DNA of 64,000 nucleotides from Serratia marcescens (GTDB taxonomy: Bacteria; Pseudomonadota; Gammaproteobacteria; Enterobacterales; Enterobacteriaceae): NCBI RefSeq assembly GCF_001902635.1, contig NZ_MJAO01000011.1, positions 1 to 64,000 of the forward strand. Reading direction: 5' to 3'. Positions 36,109 through 45,698 of this stretch are shown piece after piece (the first letter of the stretch is position 1; each line of letters begins with the position of its first letter). The notes below the pieces were generated by a model. The model was not told where the DNA came from and searched no databases. It was given only the letters and a program-made list of their open reading frames with translations. The translations under genes and the position numbers were made by a program.

Positions 36109-37133
36109 ATATTTACTCGTCAATTTACCAGGTGCCGCAGGAGGAATATCATCGGCTGCATTCGCATAGAAAAGGTACGGTATTTTATGACTGGCGTTTT
36201 TTGTTGGCGGCGGAGCAATCCCCGTTATTGGCGGTAAAGAAAACCTATTATCTGGCGGCGTATTCTCATGGGCGATTATTGGCGTTACTTCCTGTTTATT
36301 TGCAGGATTTGGCGGTAGTCGACCCTTTCAAACGCTTGGCCGAGCATGCGGATATTTATGATCAGGGCAACGATACCGGATTATTCAGCCATATCATGCA
36401 TTGCTATGACAGCATGATACCCAGCCGACAGGCCTCGATTGAATTGCATGCGGCTTTGTTTAACCGGCTGCGTGAACTGGCCGAGGAAGAAGGCGCGCGT
36501 TATTTTGGCCTGCTGAACGTGCGCGATCCCGACCTGCGGCAACATGCCGATGCGTTGGGGCTGAACGTCAATTTCATGCTGGATCGCTGGTATATCGATT
36601 TGACGGAGTTCGATGATTTTGATCATTTTGTCGAAAAGCTGCCCGCCGATGGGCGGCGTGAAATGCGGCGACAATTGCGCAAATTCGACCCCAATCGTTG
36701 CACCTTGTCGATGCTTGCGCCGCCTTTTGATCGGCGTCTGGAGCAACTGACCGACCTGTGCCATCAAACGACCGCTCGCCTCGGCACCCCCCAGTATTTT
36801 CCGGCGGAACCGTTATCCCGTTTCAGTCGTTTATGCGGCGATCTTATCCGGCTTTCTCTGGTTGAGCAGCAGGGACAATTGGTCGGCGGGGTCATCTGTT
36901 TCGAACAGGAAGAGACGTTGCATATCTGGTCCGCCGGCATGCGTTACGATCTGGTGGAGTTCAGCCCCTACACGCTTGCCTTTGCTCAGGCTTATCGCTA
37001 TGCGTTTGAAAACGGTTTCACTCGCGTTGAAGGGGGGCGGCTGAATGAGAAAATCAAAACCCGCCTGGGTTTCCGGCCCGAACCTTTGTACGCCATCACC
37101 AGCGATCGGCTTAATCCCGCGACCGTACAGTAA
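36093..37133 (+). CDS. FemAB/GNAT-like acyltransferase
   Basis: 346 residues, ATG with GGGGG upstream. It resembles the FemAB/BioF2-like N-acyltransferase class: an N-terminal lobe with YLAAYSHGRLLALLPVYLQ, a central region with ADGRREMRRQLRKFDPNRCTL, and the C-terminal GNAT lobe LVEQQGQLVGGVICFEQEETLHIWSAGMRYDLVEFSPYTLAFAQAYRYAFENGFTRVEGGRLNEKIKTRLGF. Such enzymes transfer amino-acyl or other acyl groups from tRNA or thioesters to an amine. The next gene starts on its stop codon (TAATG), so it acts with the FAD oxidase. Substrate unknown. Confidence 0.7.
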   Translation: MDITINIYSSIYQVPQEEYHRLHSHRKGTVFYDWRFLLAAEQSPLLAVKKTYYLAAYSHGRLLALLPVYLQDLAVVDPFKRLAEHADIYDQGNDTGLFSHIMHCYDSMIPSRQASIELHAALFNRLRELAEEEGARYFGLLNVRDPDLRQHADALGLNVNFMLDRWYIDLTEFDDFDHFVEKLPADGRREMRRQLRKFDPNRCTLSMLAPPFDRRLEQLTDLCHQTTARLGTPQYFPAEPLSRFSRLCGDLIRLSLVEQQGQLVGGVICFEQEETLHIWSAGMRYDLVEFSPYTLAFAQAYRYAFENGFTRVEGGRLNEKIKTRLGFRPEPLYAITSDRLNPATVQ

Positions 37134-38488
37134 TGAAACGGCCTAATCCCGTAATGGAGCGATCTATGCAAGATAATGCCTGCTGTGCCGATGATTATCG
37201 CCGTTTTGTCCACCAATTGTCCGGGCGTGTGCGATCGCGTTATCACCCGGAATATGCCGGATGGTTGCGCCAGTCCGCGGGCAGCCAGCCGGTGGTGCAG
37301 CGGTTGCCGGAAATGATCGTCCGCGCCGAAACGGTGGAGGATGTCATGGCAACCGTGCGTTTTGCCGCGCAATACCGCCATCCTTTGAGCATCAAGATGG
37401 GTGAATACAGCTACGGCCACGATGTTGTGCGCGGCAACGGTATCTTTTTGGATATTTCCGCTTTGCGCGACTGTGTTCTTGATGTCGATAACGCGCTGGC
37501 GATGGTGGGGCCGGGCCTCTCCTGCCGGGAATTAAATCACCGCCTGGAAAAACAGGGGCTGACTTTTCCTATCGGTGATGAGGAACATGCCGCGATCGGC
37601 GGATTTTTGCTCGCCGGGGGGATGGGGAGCCATTTACCCTCCAGGGGGCGAATGGGCGTGTTAAATATTGTTGCGGTAGATCTGGTCACGGCCGACGGCC
37701 AGTTGCACCACGCCAGTGAAAGTGAAAATTCCCCGCTGTTTTGGGCCGCGCAGGGGATGGGAGCTAATGCCTTCTGTGTGGTGGTGCGGTTCTACCTCAA
37801 GTGCTGCCCGCTGTCCTTGACGGTCGTCAACCAGGCTTATCAGCTGCCCTATCACGCGCTGGAACTGTTGTTGGAGATTATCGAGGGGGATAATTGGGAT
37901 ACGCGTTTGCAAATTATGATCGCGATTTCGCGTCAGGAAGAAAATAGCCCGCGGACGCTTACGCTGAACACGATCGCATTCGCGCAGAGCGAAGAGGAAG
38001 GCGCCGCTCTGCAGATGGCGCTGATCCGAAATATTCCCGACAATTTGCTCACCGTGTTGGCCAAGGCCGGCCACGGCAATGCCGATGAACTCTATCAGCG
38101 CTACGTCAGGATACGGTCGGGCCAGCGTGTGGGTGGCGATGGCATCATCACTCATCGCATTCGACAGGTTGCGGCGATTCTGGATGCTTGCTTGCCGGCG
38201 CAACCGGCCAAAGAAGGGATGACCTTGCTGGTTTGGCGAGGCAAACAGAGTTTCCCCGACGTCTCTTGTCAGGCGCAAGGGCTATTTTTTGTCTCGACGT
38301 ATCTGCAATGGAACAGTATGCAAGAAGATGAAGCCAATCGCCGTTGGCTTCTGGATCTGTACGAGCGATTGGCGTTGTTAGCCGGTGAACGCGACGTTGA
38401 GGAAAGGGGAAGCGGCCCAGGCGGCCCCGGTGGCGAGATGCCTGAGGATCGGCGGAGCGTGAGCATCGTGCGCCGGCATTTTCGCTAG
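37133..38488 (+). CDS. FAD-linked oxidase-like protein without covalent flavin anchors
   Basis: 451 residues; the ATG overlaps the acyltransferase stop by one base. PCMH-type FAD domain: MIVRAETVEDVMATVRFAAQYR, KMGEYSYGHDVVRGNGIFLDIS, MVGPGLSCRELNHRLEKQGLTFPIG, and GFLLAGGMGSHLPSRGRMGVLNIVAVDLVTADG. In berberine-bridge-type enzymes the flavin is held by a His in GGHS and a Cys in GxCxxVG. Here these are GEYS (Y92) and GDEEHAAIGG, so FAD must be non-covalent or absent. The last 60 residues turn Gly/Arg-rich and the usual C-terminal BBE element is missing; a frameshift or natural truncation is possible. Confidence 0.75.
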   Translation: MKRPNPVMERSMQDNACCADDYRRFVHQLSGRVRSRYHPEYAGWLRQSAGSQPVVQRLPEMIVRAETVEDVMATVRFAAQYRHPLSIKMGEYSYGHDVVRGNGIFLDISALRDCVLDVDNALAMVGPGLSCRELNHRLEKQGLTFPIGDEEHAAIGGFLLAGGMGSHLPSRGRMGVLNIVAVDLVTADGQLHHASESENSPLFWAAQGMGANAFCVVVRFYLKCCPLSLTVVNQAYQLPYHALELLLEIIEGDNWDTRLQIMIAISRQEENSPRTLTLNTIAFAQSEEEGAALQMALIRNIPDNLLTVLAKAGHGNADELYQRYVRIRSGQRVGGDGIITHRIRQVAAILDACLPAQPAKEGMTLLVWRGKQSFPDVSCQAQGLFFVSTYLQWNSMQEDEANRRWLLDLYERLALLAGERDVEERGSGPGGPGGEMPEDRRSVSIVRRHFR

Positions 38489-38523
38489 GTGGAGCCAGGG
38501 GGCACAGGCCGGCGGAATCACGT

Positions 38524-38934
38524 TCACTGCGCCGGCCCTTTAAGTTCCACGCGGTTGCCGTCCGGATCGCTGAGGTAAATGGACGGCCCTTCACCTTCCG
38601 CGCCGTAGCGGGTTTCGGCGCGGGCGGCGTCGATCCCCTGCGATCGCAGATACGCTAACAGATCCTCCTCGTTGAACGGATCGATGCGCAGACAGACGTG
38701 ATCGACATTTTGCCTGCGGGGATCGGGAGGCTCGCCGCCCTGTTTCCCCAGCGTGCCGTTGACGTCAACCAGGTCAATCATGGCCGAACCGGCGCGCAGA
38801 TGCACCAGTCCCAGGTCGGGCCGCTGCCTGGCGATTTCACAACCCAGCGTGCGGGTATAAAACAGCAGGCTTTTTGCCGGATCGCAGACGCGCAAAACCA
38901 CATGATCGATATTCTTCAGGCTGAAAGGGGGCAT
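38524..38934 (-). CDS. VOC-family (glyoxalase/bleomycin-resistance fold) protein
   Basis: 136 residues from ATG 38934, with GGGAGAG before it. Two babab modules: IDHVVLRVCDPAKSLLFYTRTLGCEI and VDHVCLRIDPFNEEDLLAYLRSQGI, ending with the metal-site strand SIYLSDPDGNRVELKG. Metal ligands His (IDHVVL, VDHVCL) and Glu (VELKG) are present. Function may be lyase, dioxygenase or resistance protein. Tail-to-tail with the FAD oxidase gene. Confidence 0.88.
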   Translation of the reverse strand: MPPFSLKNIDHVVLRVCDPAKSLLFYTRTLGCEIARQRPDLGLVHLRAGSAMIDLVDVNGTLGKQGGEPPDPRRQNVDHVCLRIDPFNEEDLLAYLRSQGIDAARAETRYGAEGEGPSIYLSDPDGNRVELKGPAQ

Positions 38935-39027
38935 GACTCTCTCCCTGGATCGGTGCGTTACTCTTAGCATAACCGGCAACGCCCGATTTATCCTGTTTCC
39001 GCCCCCTATTGCCGCCAGAGCCGCCGT

Positions 39028-41208
39028 TTATCGCAGAGTCGCCACGATCTCCTCCAGCGCCGCCCGTTGCGCCTCGCCGAGCGCGCTTTCCGTCGCCGCA
39101 TTCTCCGCCAGCAGGGCTTGCAGGCCGATCAGCCAGTCATAGATATAAAACGCGGTATTTTTGGTCGGCGTCGGCGCCAGCCGGGTCAGCCGCTGTTGGC
39201 TGCTCCAGTCCACCGCCGGCTGTGGCGGCGGGGTAAAGATCGGCTGGCCGGGATTGACACGGCTTTCGGGGCGCGTTGCTGCGTCGCGCCGCTGGAAGCC
39301 GAGCCAGGCGACGAAGTCGCCCAGTATCGCCAGCGCCTGGCTGATTTGCCGATCCTCCCCCTGCTCCGGCAAGCCCCCGGCACACAGCGCGCGCGCCAGT
39401 TCATCGCCGAGCGGCAGGCGGCAAGCGGCGCCAATCAGCGCATCGACCAGCAGTTCGAGGTGCGGCTTCTCGACGCCGAGCAGGTCCAGCAGTTGGCGGC
39501 TGTCCGGCAGGCTGCGCAGATGGTTGATCCAATCCGCGAATACCCGCGCGGCAAAGGGCGACGCGGGGGGCTCGCCGGGCGCCGGGGCCTCCGGCGCGCC
39601 GAACAGATCGATGTCGAGCCCGAACGGCGCAGGCGTTGCCGCCGGTGCCGGCGTGGCGTGTTGCTGTTGCTGATAAAGCTGGCGCAGCGTATCGCGTTGG
39701 GGCAGCAGCCGCTCCAGCAGTTCGCCGTGGCTGCCGGCTTGCATCTGTAGCGCACGCAGCAGCTGTTGGCCGCGTTGCTGCGTCGCGTGTGGATCGGTGG
39801 CGGTAAGCCAGTTGCCGAGCAGGCTTTCCGTCAGCTCGCGCTGCAATTCTTCGCGCTGTTCGCGCAGGCGCGCTTGCTTCTGGGCCGGGCGCGCCTGCGC
39901 GGTCAGGTAGCTCACCATGCGCCGACAGTCCTGTTCATCCAGTGCCAGCAGCGTGGCCCAGCTGTCGCCGGGTTCGCCGACCTGACGCTGTACGGCGTCG
40001 TCGGGGCGTGCTTTGCCTTCCCGGCGTTGGTCGAACGGTGTGATCGCCCAGATCAGGCCGGGTTTGCGGCGCTGGCGCAGCGCCGGGGTTTCTCCCTGGG
40101 TTTGGTTGACCCAGTCGGTGAGCGCCCGGCCAACGCGGGCGGCGTCCTGCGGCGTTGCGGCCGCATCGGCCACCAACAGCAGGTTGGCGTGCAGGCCGTC
40201 CGCGCAGCGGGTCAGCAAATGGGCGCGTTTCGCCTGTTGCAGACGCTGTGTCGGCTCCGCCTGCGGGCAGATACGGCTGCCGGGCAGATCGATCAGCGCC
40301 ACGTCGGCGGGCAGGCCCGTTGGCGTCGTCTGCGGCAGGGGGGTGGTCACTTCGGCGGTCAGCCAAGCCAGGTCGCTCAGCGCGATCTCCCGTTCGTCGC
40401 CTCGTTCGGTCATCACGACGATTGTGGCGTTTTCCGGCGCGGCGCTCGCGGTCAGCAGCGTCAACGCACGGCGCGGGGCATGAACCTGTCGGCTATCGCC
40501 GAGGGTATGCCTCGCGTGCGCCAACTGGCGATAGCGCGCGGTCAACGTCGCCTCCTCTCCCCACAGCGGCGCAAACAGGCGCGCGCGATCGTCGATGCTC
40601 AGCTGCGGTGCCAGCGCCACGGCCTGCGGCCAGAAGTGCCTGTCCAGCGTCTGTTGCTCTTTGCCGCCGTGGCGGCGCCGGCTGTCCCACAGCGCCAGCA
40701 CGTCGTTGTCGCTGAGGCCGTCGATGGCGATCGTCTGGCGGTGGCGCGTCAGCGCGTGCAGGTGGCCGGCGATTGCGCGGGCGTCCCAGTCCAGGCGGAA
40801 GCCGCCCATCGCGGCGGCATCCATCGTGATGGCCAGCCACTGCGTTTCATCGAGCAGGGCGAGAGTGAGGGGATACTCGGCACACGGCGACGGCGCCGTG
40901 GCACAGTAACGCACCGCCAGCGCGGCGTCCGCGTGCAACCGCTCTGCGCCGGGGGCCAGCGCCGCCAGCAGGTGGGCCTTGGCGGCGGCGTTGTGGCCGT
41001 ACAGGCCGATCGCGACCTGGTCAGGTTGCGCGCCGGCCAATTGCAGGGCGCGGTTATGGCAACGGCGCAGGCGCAGCGTCAGGCGATCCGCTTCTTGCTC
41101 CAGGCGAACGGATTGGCGGCGTGCGGCGGACACCCAGTCGATCGCCTGCAAAATGCCGGCGCTGAGCGCGTGGTTCGAGGCCGATTGGCCGGTGGTGGTG
41201 GGTTTCAT
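39028..41208 (-). CDS. srfC: SrfC-family putative effector, GTPase-like
   Basis: 726 residues. Residues 66-80 (VAIGLYGHNAAAKAH) align with a P-loop, but with AKA in place of GKS/T. Residues 303-310 (VALIDLPG) look like the G3 switch motif of dynamin-type GTPases, and IWAITPFDQR follows later. The second half is helical and rich in Gln, Arg and Leu. ATG overlaps the srfB stop by 4 bases. srfABC was first described in Salmonella as an SsrB-regulated locus and is widespread in enterobacteria. The biochemical role is unsettled. Confidence 0.85.
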   Translation of the reverse strand: MKPTTTGQSASNHALSAGILQAIDWVSAARRQSVRLEQEADRLTLRLRRCHNRALQLAGAQPDQVAIGLYGHNAAAKAHLLAALAPGAERLHADAALAVRYCATAPSPCAEYPLTLALLDETQWLAITMDAAAMGGFRLDWDARAIAGHLHALTRHRQTIAIDGLSDNDVLALWDSRRRHGGKEQQTLDRHFWPQAVALAPQLSIDDRARLFAPLWGEEATLTARYRQLAHARHTLGDSRQVHAPRRALTLLTASAAPENATIVVMTERGDEREIALSDLAWLTAEVTTPLPQTTPTGLPADVALIDLPGSRICPQAEPTQRLQQAKRAHLLTRCADGLHANLLLVADAAATPQDAARVGRALTDWVNQTQGETPALRQRRKPGLIWAITPFDQRREGKARPDDAVQRQVGEPGDSWATLLALDEQDCRRMVSYLTAQARPAQKQARLREQREELQRELTESLLGNWLTATDPHATQQRGQQLLRALQMQAGSHGELLERLLPQRDTLRQLYQQQQHATPAPAATPAPFGLDIDLFGAPEAPAPGEPPASPFAARVFADWINHLRSLPDSRQLLDLLGVEKPHLELLVDALIGAACRLPLGDELARALCAGGLPEQGEDRQISQALAILGDFVAWLGFQRRDAATRPESRVNPGQPIFTPPPQPAVDWSSQQRLTRLAPTPTKNTAFYIYDWLIGLQALLAENAATESALGEAQRAALEEIVATLR

Positions 41209-44153
41209 CGTGGGTAAATGCTCCCGCTGTCTATCCAGTAGTGGGTCGCGCCAGAGGCGCTGGCAGCCAGGGTATTGAGTTTCAGTTGCAGGTGATGCGC
41301 CGGGACGGGGCTGCCGTCGGCCAGTAACGCCTGCGCGATCTCGACGCTTTCGGCGCCCTGTTCGGCGCTGGCGGTGATGGCCAGCCGCAGGCTGATCACC
41401 GCGTCGCCGGCCAGCTTGCGTGCCAGCTGGGCGTCATTGATGGTCAGCGTATAGAGCGGCGAGGCCGGCCAGCGTTCGTTGTCCAGCTGGCGGAAGCCCA
41501 GGCGCAGCGGGCCGCGCAGCTGGAAGCTGCCGGCGGGATCGAGCGTAAAGTCGGCGCGATCCAGATCGATGTCGCGGTAATAGACGTTATCGTCCGCCAG
41601 CATGTTGTTGCCGTCCAACATGCCCAGGTGGCGAATGGTGGAATAAGGTTGGAAATCCCCGACGTTGAAGTAAAAACTCTCCAGCCGCAGGTCGATCGCC
41701 AGCAGGCACAGCATGGCGCCCACCGCCGCGGTGGATTTGGGGTTGTCGATACGGCCGCGTTTGTTGAACGGGTACCAGCTGCGGGTGTGGTAGCCCTCGA
41801 GCGGCAGAATGCGGCTGGCGGGCAGCGGTTGCAGATGGCGCAACAGCGCCTGCACGCCGGGGAAGCGTGCCGGGCGGCCGGTCAGCAGCAGCACGTCGCA
41901 GGCGTACAGCGCCACCACTTCAGCCAGCAGGCGCAGGCAACGGCCGATGCCGATGCGATCGGACAAGAAGGCGGCGTGCAGGTCGGCCAGGCGGATCACC
42001 AGCGGGGTGTGCAGAATATCGAAGGCGTCGCTGTCGGCTTCGCGCTGCACCTCGCCGTTGATAAACGCCAGCACCTGCGGCGTTGGCGGTTGCGGCAGCA
42101 GATCGCCCAGGCTGGCGGCGATTTCCGCCCGGCTGTCCAGTGGATCGTATTCTTCATAGGCGCTGAGCAGCGCGCGCCCGGCGGGCATGAAAATCTGCAA
42201 TGCGGCCTGCTGACGCAGGGTGGAAAGCCCGTCCATGCGCCCTTCGTTGCCGAACAGTTTGTCCATCAGCGCCGCGGCGGCGTTCACGCCGGCGGTTTCG
42301 AACGCCTGTTGCACGGCGGGCAGGATAAACTGCTGGATGGCGTCCAGCAGGATATCGTCACCGGCGACTTTAAAGCCCTCGCGGAACAGCAGGCGCGGAT
42401 TGATTTTGATGTTGTTGCCCACGCCGTCGTCGAGCGAATAGTGGGTGATCGCCAGGTCCGTGGTGCCGCCGCCGATGTCGATGGAGGCGATGCGCAGCGT
42501 TTTACCCGGCTGCTCGTCCGGCGCCAGCGGCCGATCCGGTCGGGCCATGGCGGCGAAAAAGGCGTCGGTGCGGCCGGCGAAGTTCACCTGGGTTTCATTG
42601 TACAGATAAACCATCTGGCCACAGGTGGCCTCGTCCCACTCCATTTGCACCTGCGGCACCGGGAAGCGGGTGCGCGCGCCGTCGAACGGCGCATCCTGCG
42701 GGTGCCAGCCGAGGGCTTTCCACACCAGCCCGATCGCCTCCTGCATGCGGCGGCGGAAGATCTCGCGCTCCGGCTTCGGCATCGCCGAAGGCAGCGTCAG
42801 GATGATGGCGCGTAGACGGCGCGGCGCGGCGGCGTTCGGCATGCGGCTGCGTTGGGCGATGCTGTTGATCTGCATCAGCGCCTGCGCCAGCAGCTCGGTC
42901 AGCATCAGGGTCATCACCGCGCTGCGGCTGTAATGGGCGGCGAACACCGGCAGCCGTTGCGACGTCGGCAGGGCGGACAGCGGCACGCCTTCATCGTTGA
43001 TCAGCGTGGTCAACGGCGCGGCGGCGGCCATCGGCTCCTGCCGTTCATTGAAGCGCCAGCCGGGGGCGTAGCGCTCCTCGTCCCACAGATAGCGGCGCGG
43101 GCTGGAAATGCCGGTGGTGCCTTCATGGCCCGCCCGCCGCTGCGCCAACTGTGCGGCTTCGCGACCGACGCGGGTGATGGACGGCCACTGGAAAGCGTCG
43201 TCGCGCCCGCTCTGGAACGACAAATGCGGCTTGCCGAAGACGGCCTGAGAAAACTCCACCCGGCTTTCGAACAGTTCGTTGTAGACGCGGTGCGGTTCGG
43301 ACAGCGAGCGCAACTGCAGCTCGTAGGTTTGCTTCAGGCCGTTGCTCTCCTCCGGATGATCTTCGACCAGCACACCGCAGGTGTGCGAGTTGCCGACGTC
43401 CAGCACCAGATCGACGTCGATCGCCGGTTGCTGCAGCGTTGCCGCCACCATTTTTATCTGCGGCACCGCCAGCTGGTGGCCGAGCATGTGCAGCAGATTG
43501 AGGTAGTGCGCCTGATACTCGAAGGTTTTCAGCCCGGCGTTGATCTCCGCCTCGGCGCGCAGCTCCCGCTCGGCGGCGCGCCGGCTGAAAGCCTCGCGCA
43601 GCCAGCCGTCCACCCAGGTCAGATCGAGAAACTCGCCCAGTTCGTGGTTGCGGTGAGCCAGCGCGAAGCGGAGATCGGTACCGAGATCGCTTTCGCCCGG
43701 CGCCAGTGCTTCTTGGCCGGGCGCCGCGCCGCGGGTGTCGAAGGCCAGCACCACGCGCAGCAGGTTGCCATCCTGATCCGGTTCATCCAACTGCACCACC
43801 TGCAGGCGTGCCCAGTTGTCCGGGCCCGACAAAAACAGGCCCGCCGGGGTGTGGCGCAAGAAGGGCAACGGCAGCCAGAGTTTATCCAGCAGGCGCAGCG
43901 ACTGTTGCAGCGGATAGCTGAACTCCGGCCGCACCACTTCGGCGGTTTGTCCGCCTTCGGCCGGCAGCTGATATTTGCCGCTCTCGGCCTCCCATTGCAG
44001 ACGCAGCAACGGGCCACTGGCGGTCTTGCGCACGAATTTGCCGGGAAACTCGGCGTCCAGCTGCGGCGCCAGGGCAAAGTCCAGAAACTGAATGCCGCTG
44101 TCCTGAATCAGCGTAATGCCGTGTTTGTAGTCCGTAAGGGGTGCCAGCATCAT
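41205..44153 (-). CDS. srfB: SrfB-family protein, actin/Hsp70-fold ATPase-like
   Basis: 982 residues. The ASKHA signature elements are visible: phosphate-1 loop VDLVLDVGNSHTCGVLVED (about 248-265), phosphate-2 loop IASIDIGGGTTDLAITHY (555-572) and an adenosine-type loop LLLTGRPARFPGVQALLRHL (about 755-775). It is thus an Hsp70/actin-like ATPase with long N-terminal (about 245 residues) and C-terminal extensions. 4-base overlaps with srfA and srfC show tight coupling and suggest a fixed complex. Confidence 0.88.
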   Translation of the reverse strand: MMLAPLTDYKHGITLIQDSGIQFLDFALAPQLDAEFPGKFVRKTASGPLLRLQWEAESGKYQLPAEGGQTAEVVRPEFSYPLQQSLRLLDKLWLPLPFLRHTPAGLFLSGPDNWARLQVVQLDEPDQDGNLLRVVLAFDTRGAAPGQEALAPGESDLGTDLRFALAHRNHELGEFLDLTWVDGWLREAFSRRAAERELRAEAEINAGLKTFEYQAHYLNLLHMLGHQLAVPQIKMVAATLQQPAIDVDLVLDVGNSHTCGVLVEDHPEESNGLKQTYELQLRSLSEPHRVYNELFESRVEFSQAVFGKPHLSFQSGRDDAFQWPSITRVGREAAQLAQRRAGHEGTTGISSPRRYLWDEERYAPGWRFNERQEPMAAAAPLTTLINDEGVPLSALPTSQRLPVFAAHYSRSAVMTLMLTELLAQALMQINSIAQRSRMPNAAAPRRLRAIILTLPSAMPKPEREIFRRRMQEAIGLVWKALGWHPQDAPFDGARTRFPVPQVQMEWDEATCGQMVYLYNETQVNFAGRTDAFFAAMARPDRPLAPDEQPGKTLRIASIDIGGGTTDLAITHYSLDDGVGNNIKINPRLLFREGFKVAGDDILLDAIQQFILPAVQQAFETAGVNAAAALMDKLFGNEGRMDGLSTLRQQAALQIFMPAGRALLSAYEEYDPLDSRAEIAASLGDLLPQPPTPQVLAFINGEVQREADSDAFDILHTPLVIRLADLHAAFLSDRIGIGRCLRLLAEVVALYACDVLLLTGRPARFPGVQALLRHLQPLPASRILPLEGYHTRSWYPFNKRGRIDNPKSTAAVGAMLCLLAIDLRLESFYFNVGDFQPYSTIRHLGMLDGNNMLADDNVYYRDIDLDRADFTLDPAGSFQLRGPLRLGFRQLDNERWPASPLYTLTINDAQLARKLAGDAVISLRLAITASAEQGAESVEIAQALLADGSPVPAHHLQLKLNTLAASASGATHYWIDSGSIYPR

Positions 44154-45403
44154 TTACTCTCGCGCTTGAACGTCATGGGATAGGTGGTGTCCGCATCGTA
44201 GCGGCCGGTGCACTCCGCCGCGCCGGTTTCGCCCTGGCGGCAGACGATTTCCGGGATCTGGTAGCGGCTACCGTCGCTGCAGCGCGCTTTGGTACGACTG
44301 TTGATCACCAGATTGCCGGATTGCATCAGCCCGGCTTCGACCGCCACCCGGCAACTGACGCCGTCGCCGTAGGCGATGACGGCGCTGCCTTTGCCGTCGT
44401 TCAGACGATATTGCAGGCTGGGGCGCTTGCCGGTGATCGGATCTTTCAGCGCCACCGTGGCGCGCCATTTGCCGTTAAGGAAACGGGTGGAACCGGCCTT
44501 CACCGCTTCGGGCGGCAGCACCAGCGCATTTTTGTCCATCGGCTGCGGGATGACCGGCACCGGTGGTGGCGGCATCAGCGTCGCGTGCGCCAGCGGCAAG
44601 CGCAGCGTTGGCAACGGCGCAGCGGTTTTTTCCGGCGGCGCAGGTGGCGTTTTTACGACCGCCGGTGGCGGTTCTGGTGCTGGCGGAGCCGACGAACGGT
44701 TCAACCAAACGGCCAGAGCGCCGCCCAGCAGCAGTGTGGGCAGCAGCCAGATCCCGATAACGTGGCGCCGATCAGGGCGTGCGTCGCCAGGGGACTCGAT
44801 GGTCGCGGCGGGGGTGGGAACCGGTTCAGGCTCCGCTACCGGGGCGGTTTTTTCCGGCTCGGCGACCGGTGGCTTGCGCGGGGCGGCGGCGATCGGCGTC
44901 GGTTTTTCCACTTCCGCCGCCGATTCTGCCGGGCGCAGACAGGCCAAAGGATCGTCCGGGGTTTGCGCCTGCGGCTTGATAAAGCCCCAAAAGGTCAGTA
45001 CCGGCCGGTCGTCCACCAGGTAGACGTGGTTGGGATCGGGCATGTGCATCGCTTTGGCCAGCAGCGCGCCGAACAGGCGGTGGCTGGGGTGCTCGGCCGC
45101 CTGGGCTTGTTCTGTCAGGCTGCGGAAGGTCGTCAGGCAGTGCTCTAAATGGCGTACCGCCTGTGTGCGCTGGGCGTCGCTCGCCGCCAGCCAGGAGACG
45201 ACCTTGCCGGGGAAGGGCGCGTACCAGTCGATGCGGGTGCCGCTTTCGTTCGGCTGAGGGATCGCCAGACAGTCGGCGGCCTGCTGCTGCCGGCGAAGAC
45301 GCAGGGTTTCCCGCAGTTGCTGTGCACAGGCGTAGACCGGTTGCCCGTTTTCACCTAAAGCCAGCACATCATCCAAACTGCCACTGCGTAAGAAGGGTTT
45401 CAC
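44150..45403 (-). CDS. srfA: SrfA-family membrane-anchored protein
   Basis: 417 residues from GTG 45403 (VKPFLRSGSLDDVLALGENG); a second GTG is directly upstream, and an ATG at 45436 is also in frame. N-terminal globular part (1-160), a Pro/Ala/Glu-rich stretch (160-212), one membrane helix at about 214-236 (VIGIWLLPTLLLGGALAVWL), a second Pro-rich linker, and a C-terminal domain of about 130 residues with four Cys (CRVAVE, KARCSDGS, EIVCRQGE, AAECTGRY). The topology suits a cytoplasmic scaffold with a periplasmic, disulfide-containing head. First gene of srfABC. Confidence 0.83.
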   Translation of the reverse strand: MKPFLRSGSLDDVLALGENGQPVYACAQQLRETLRLRRQQQAADCLAIPQPNESGTRIDWYAPFPGKVVSWLAASDAQRTQAVRHLEHCLTTFRSLTEQAQAAEHPSHRLFGALLAKAMHMPDPNHVYLVDDRPVLTFWGFIKPQAQTPDDPLACLRPAESAAEVEKPTPIAAAPRKPPVAEPEKTAPVAEPEPVPTPAATIESPGDARPDRRHVIGIWLLPTLLLGGALAVWLNRSSAPPAPEPPPAVVKTPPAPPEKTAAPLPTLRLPLAHATLMPPPPVPVIPQPMDKNALVLPPEAVKAGSTRFLNGKWRATVALKDPITGKRPSLQYRLNDGKGSAVIAYGDGVSCRVAVEAGLMQSGNLVINSRTKARCSDGSRYQIPEIVCRQGETGAAECTGRYDADTTYPMTFKRESK

Positions 45404-45698
45404 CACGGCACCTTGTCCTGTTCTGCAAAAACGCATAAAAGTCCATGATAACCCGCAGAAGGAGGCGCCAAACGGCCAAGGACAGCCCGAAAAACGCCCT
45501 TCTTTGGCGTTAGTGGCGTGCTTTTCTAACCGGCACAGTGAAAATCTCGCTATCTGGACCTGTCTCTGAACCGCTTTCTCTGAAAAATAGGACGCGGCCC
45601 CGGCGAGTGACGCCGGGGAATGATGTTCTCTTTCACTATGACATCGCCTCGCGGGTTGCCGACTTCGGTATGCCTCAGGCGTGCGGAGCGTTCGCATT

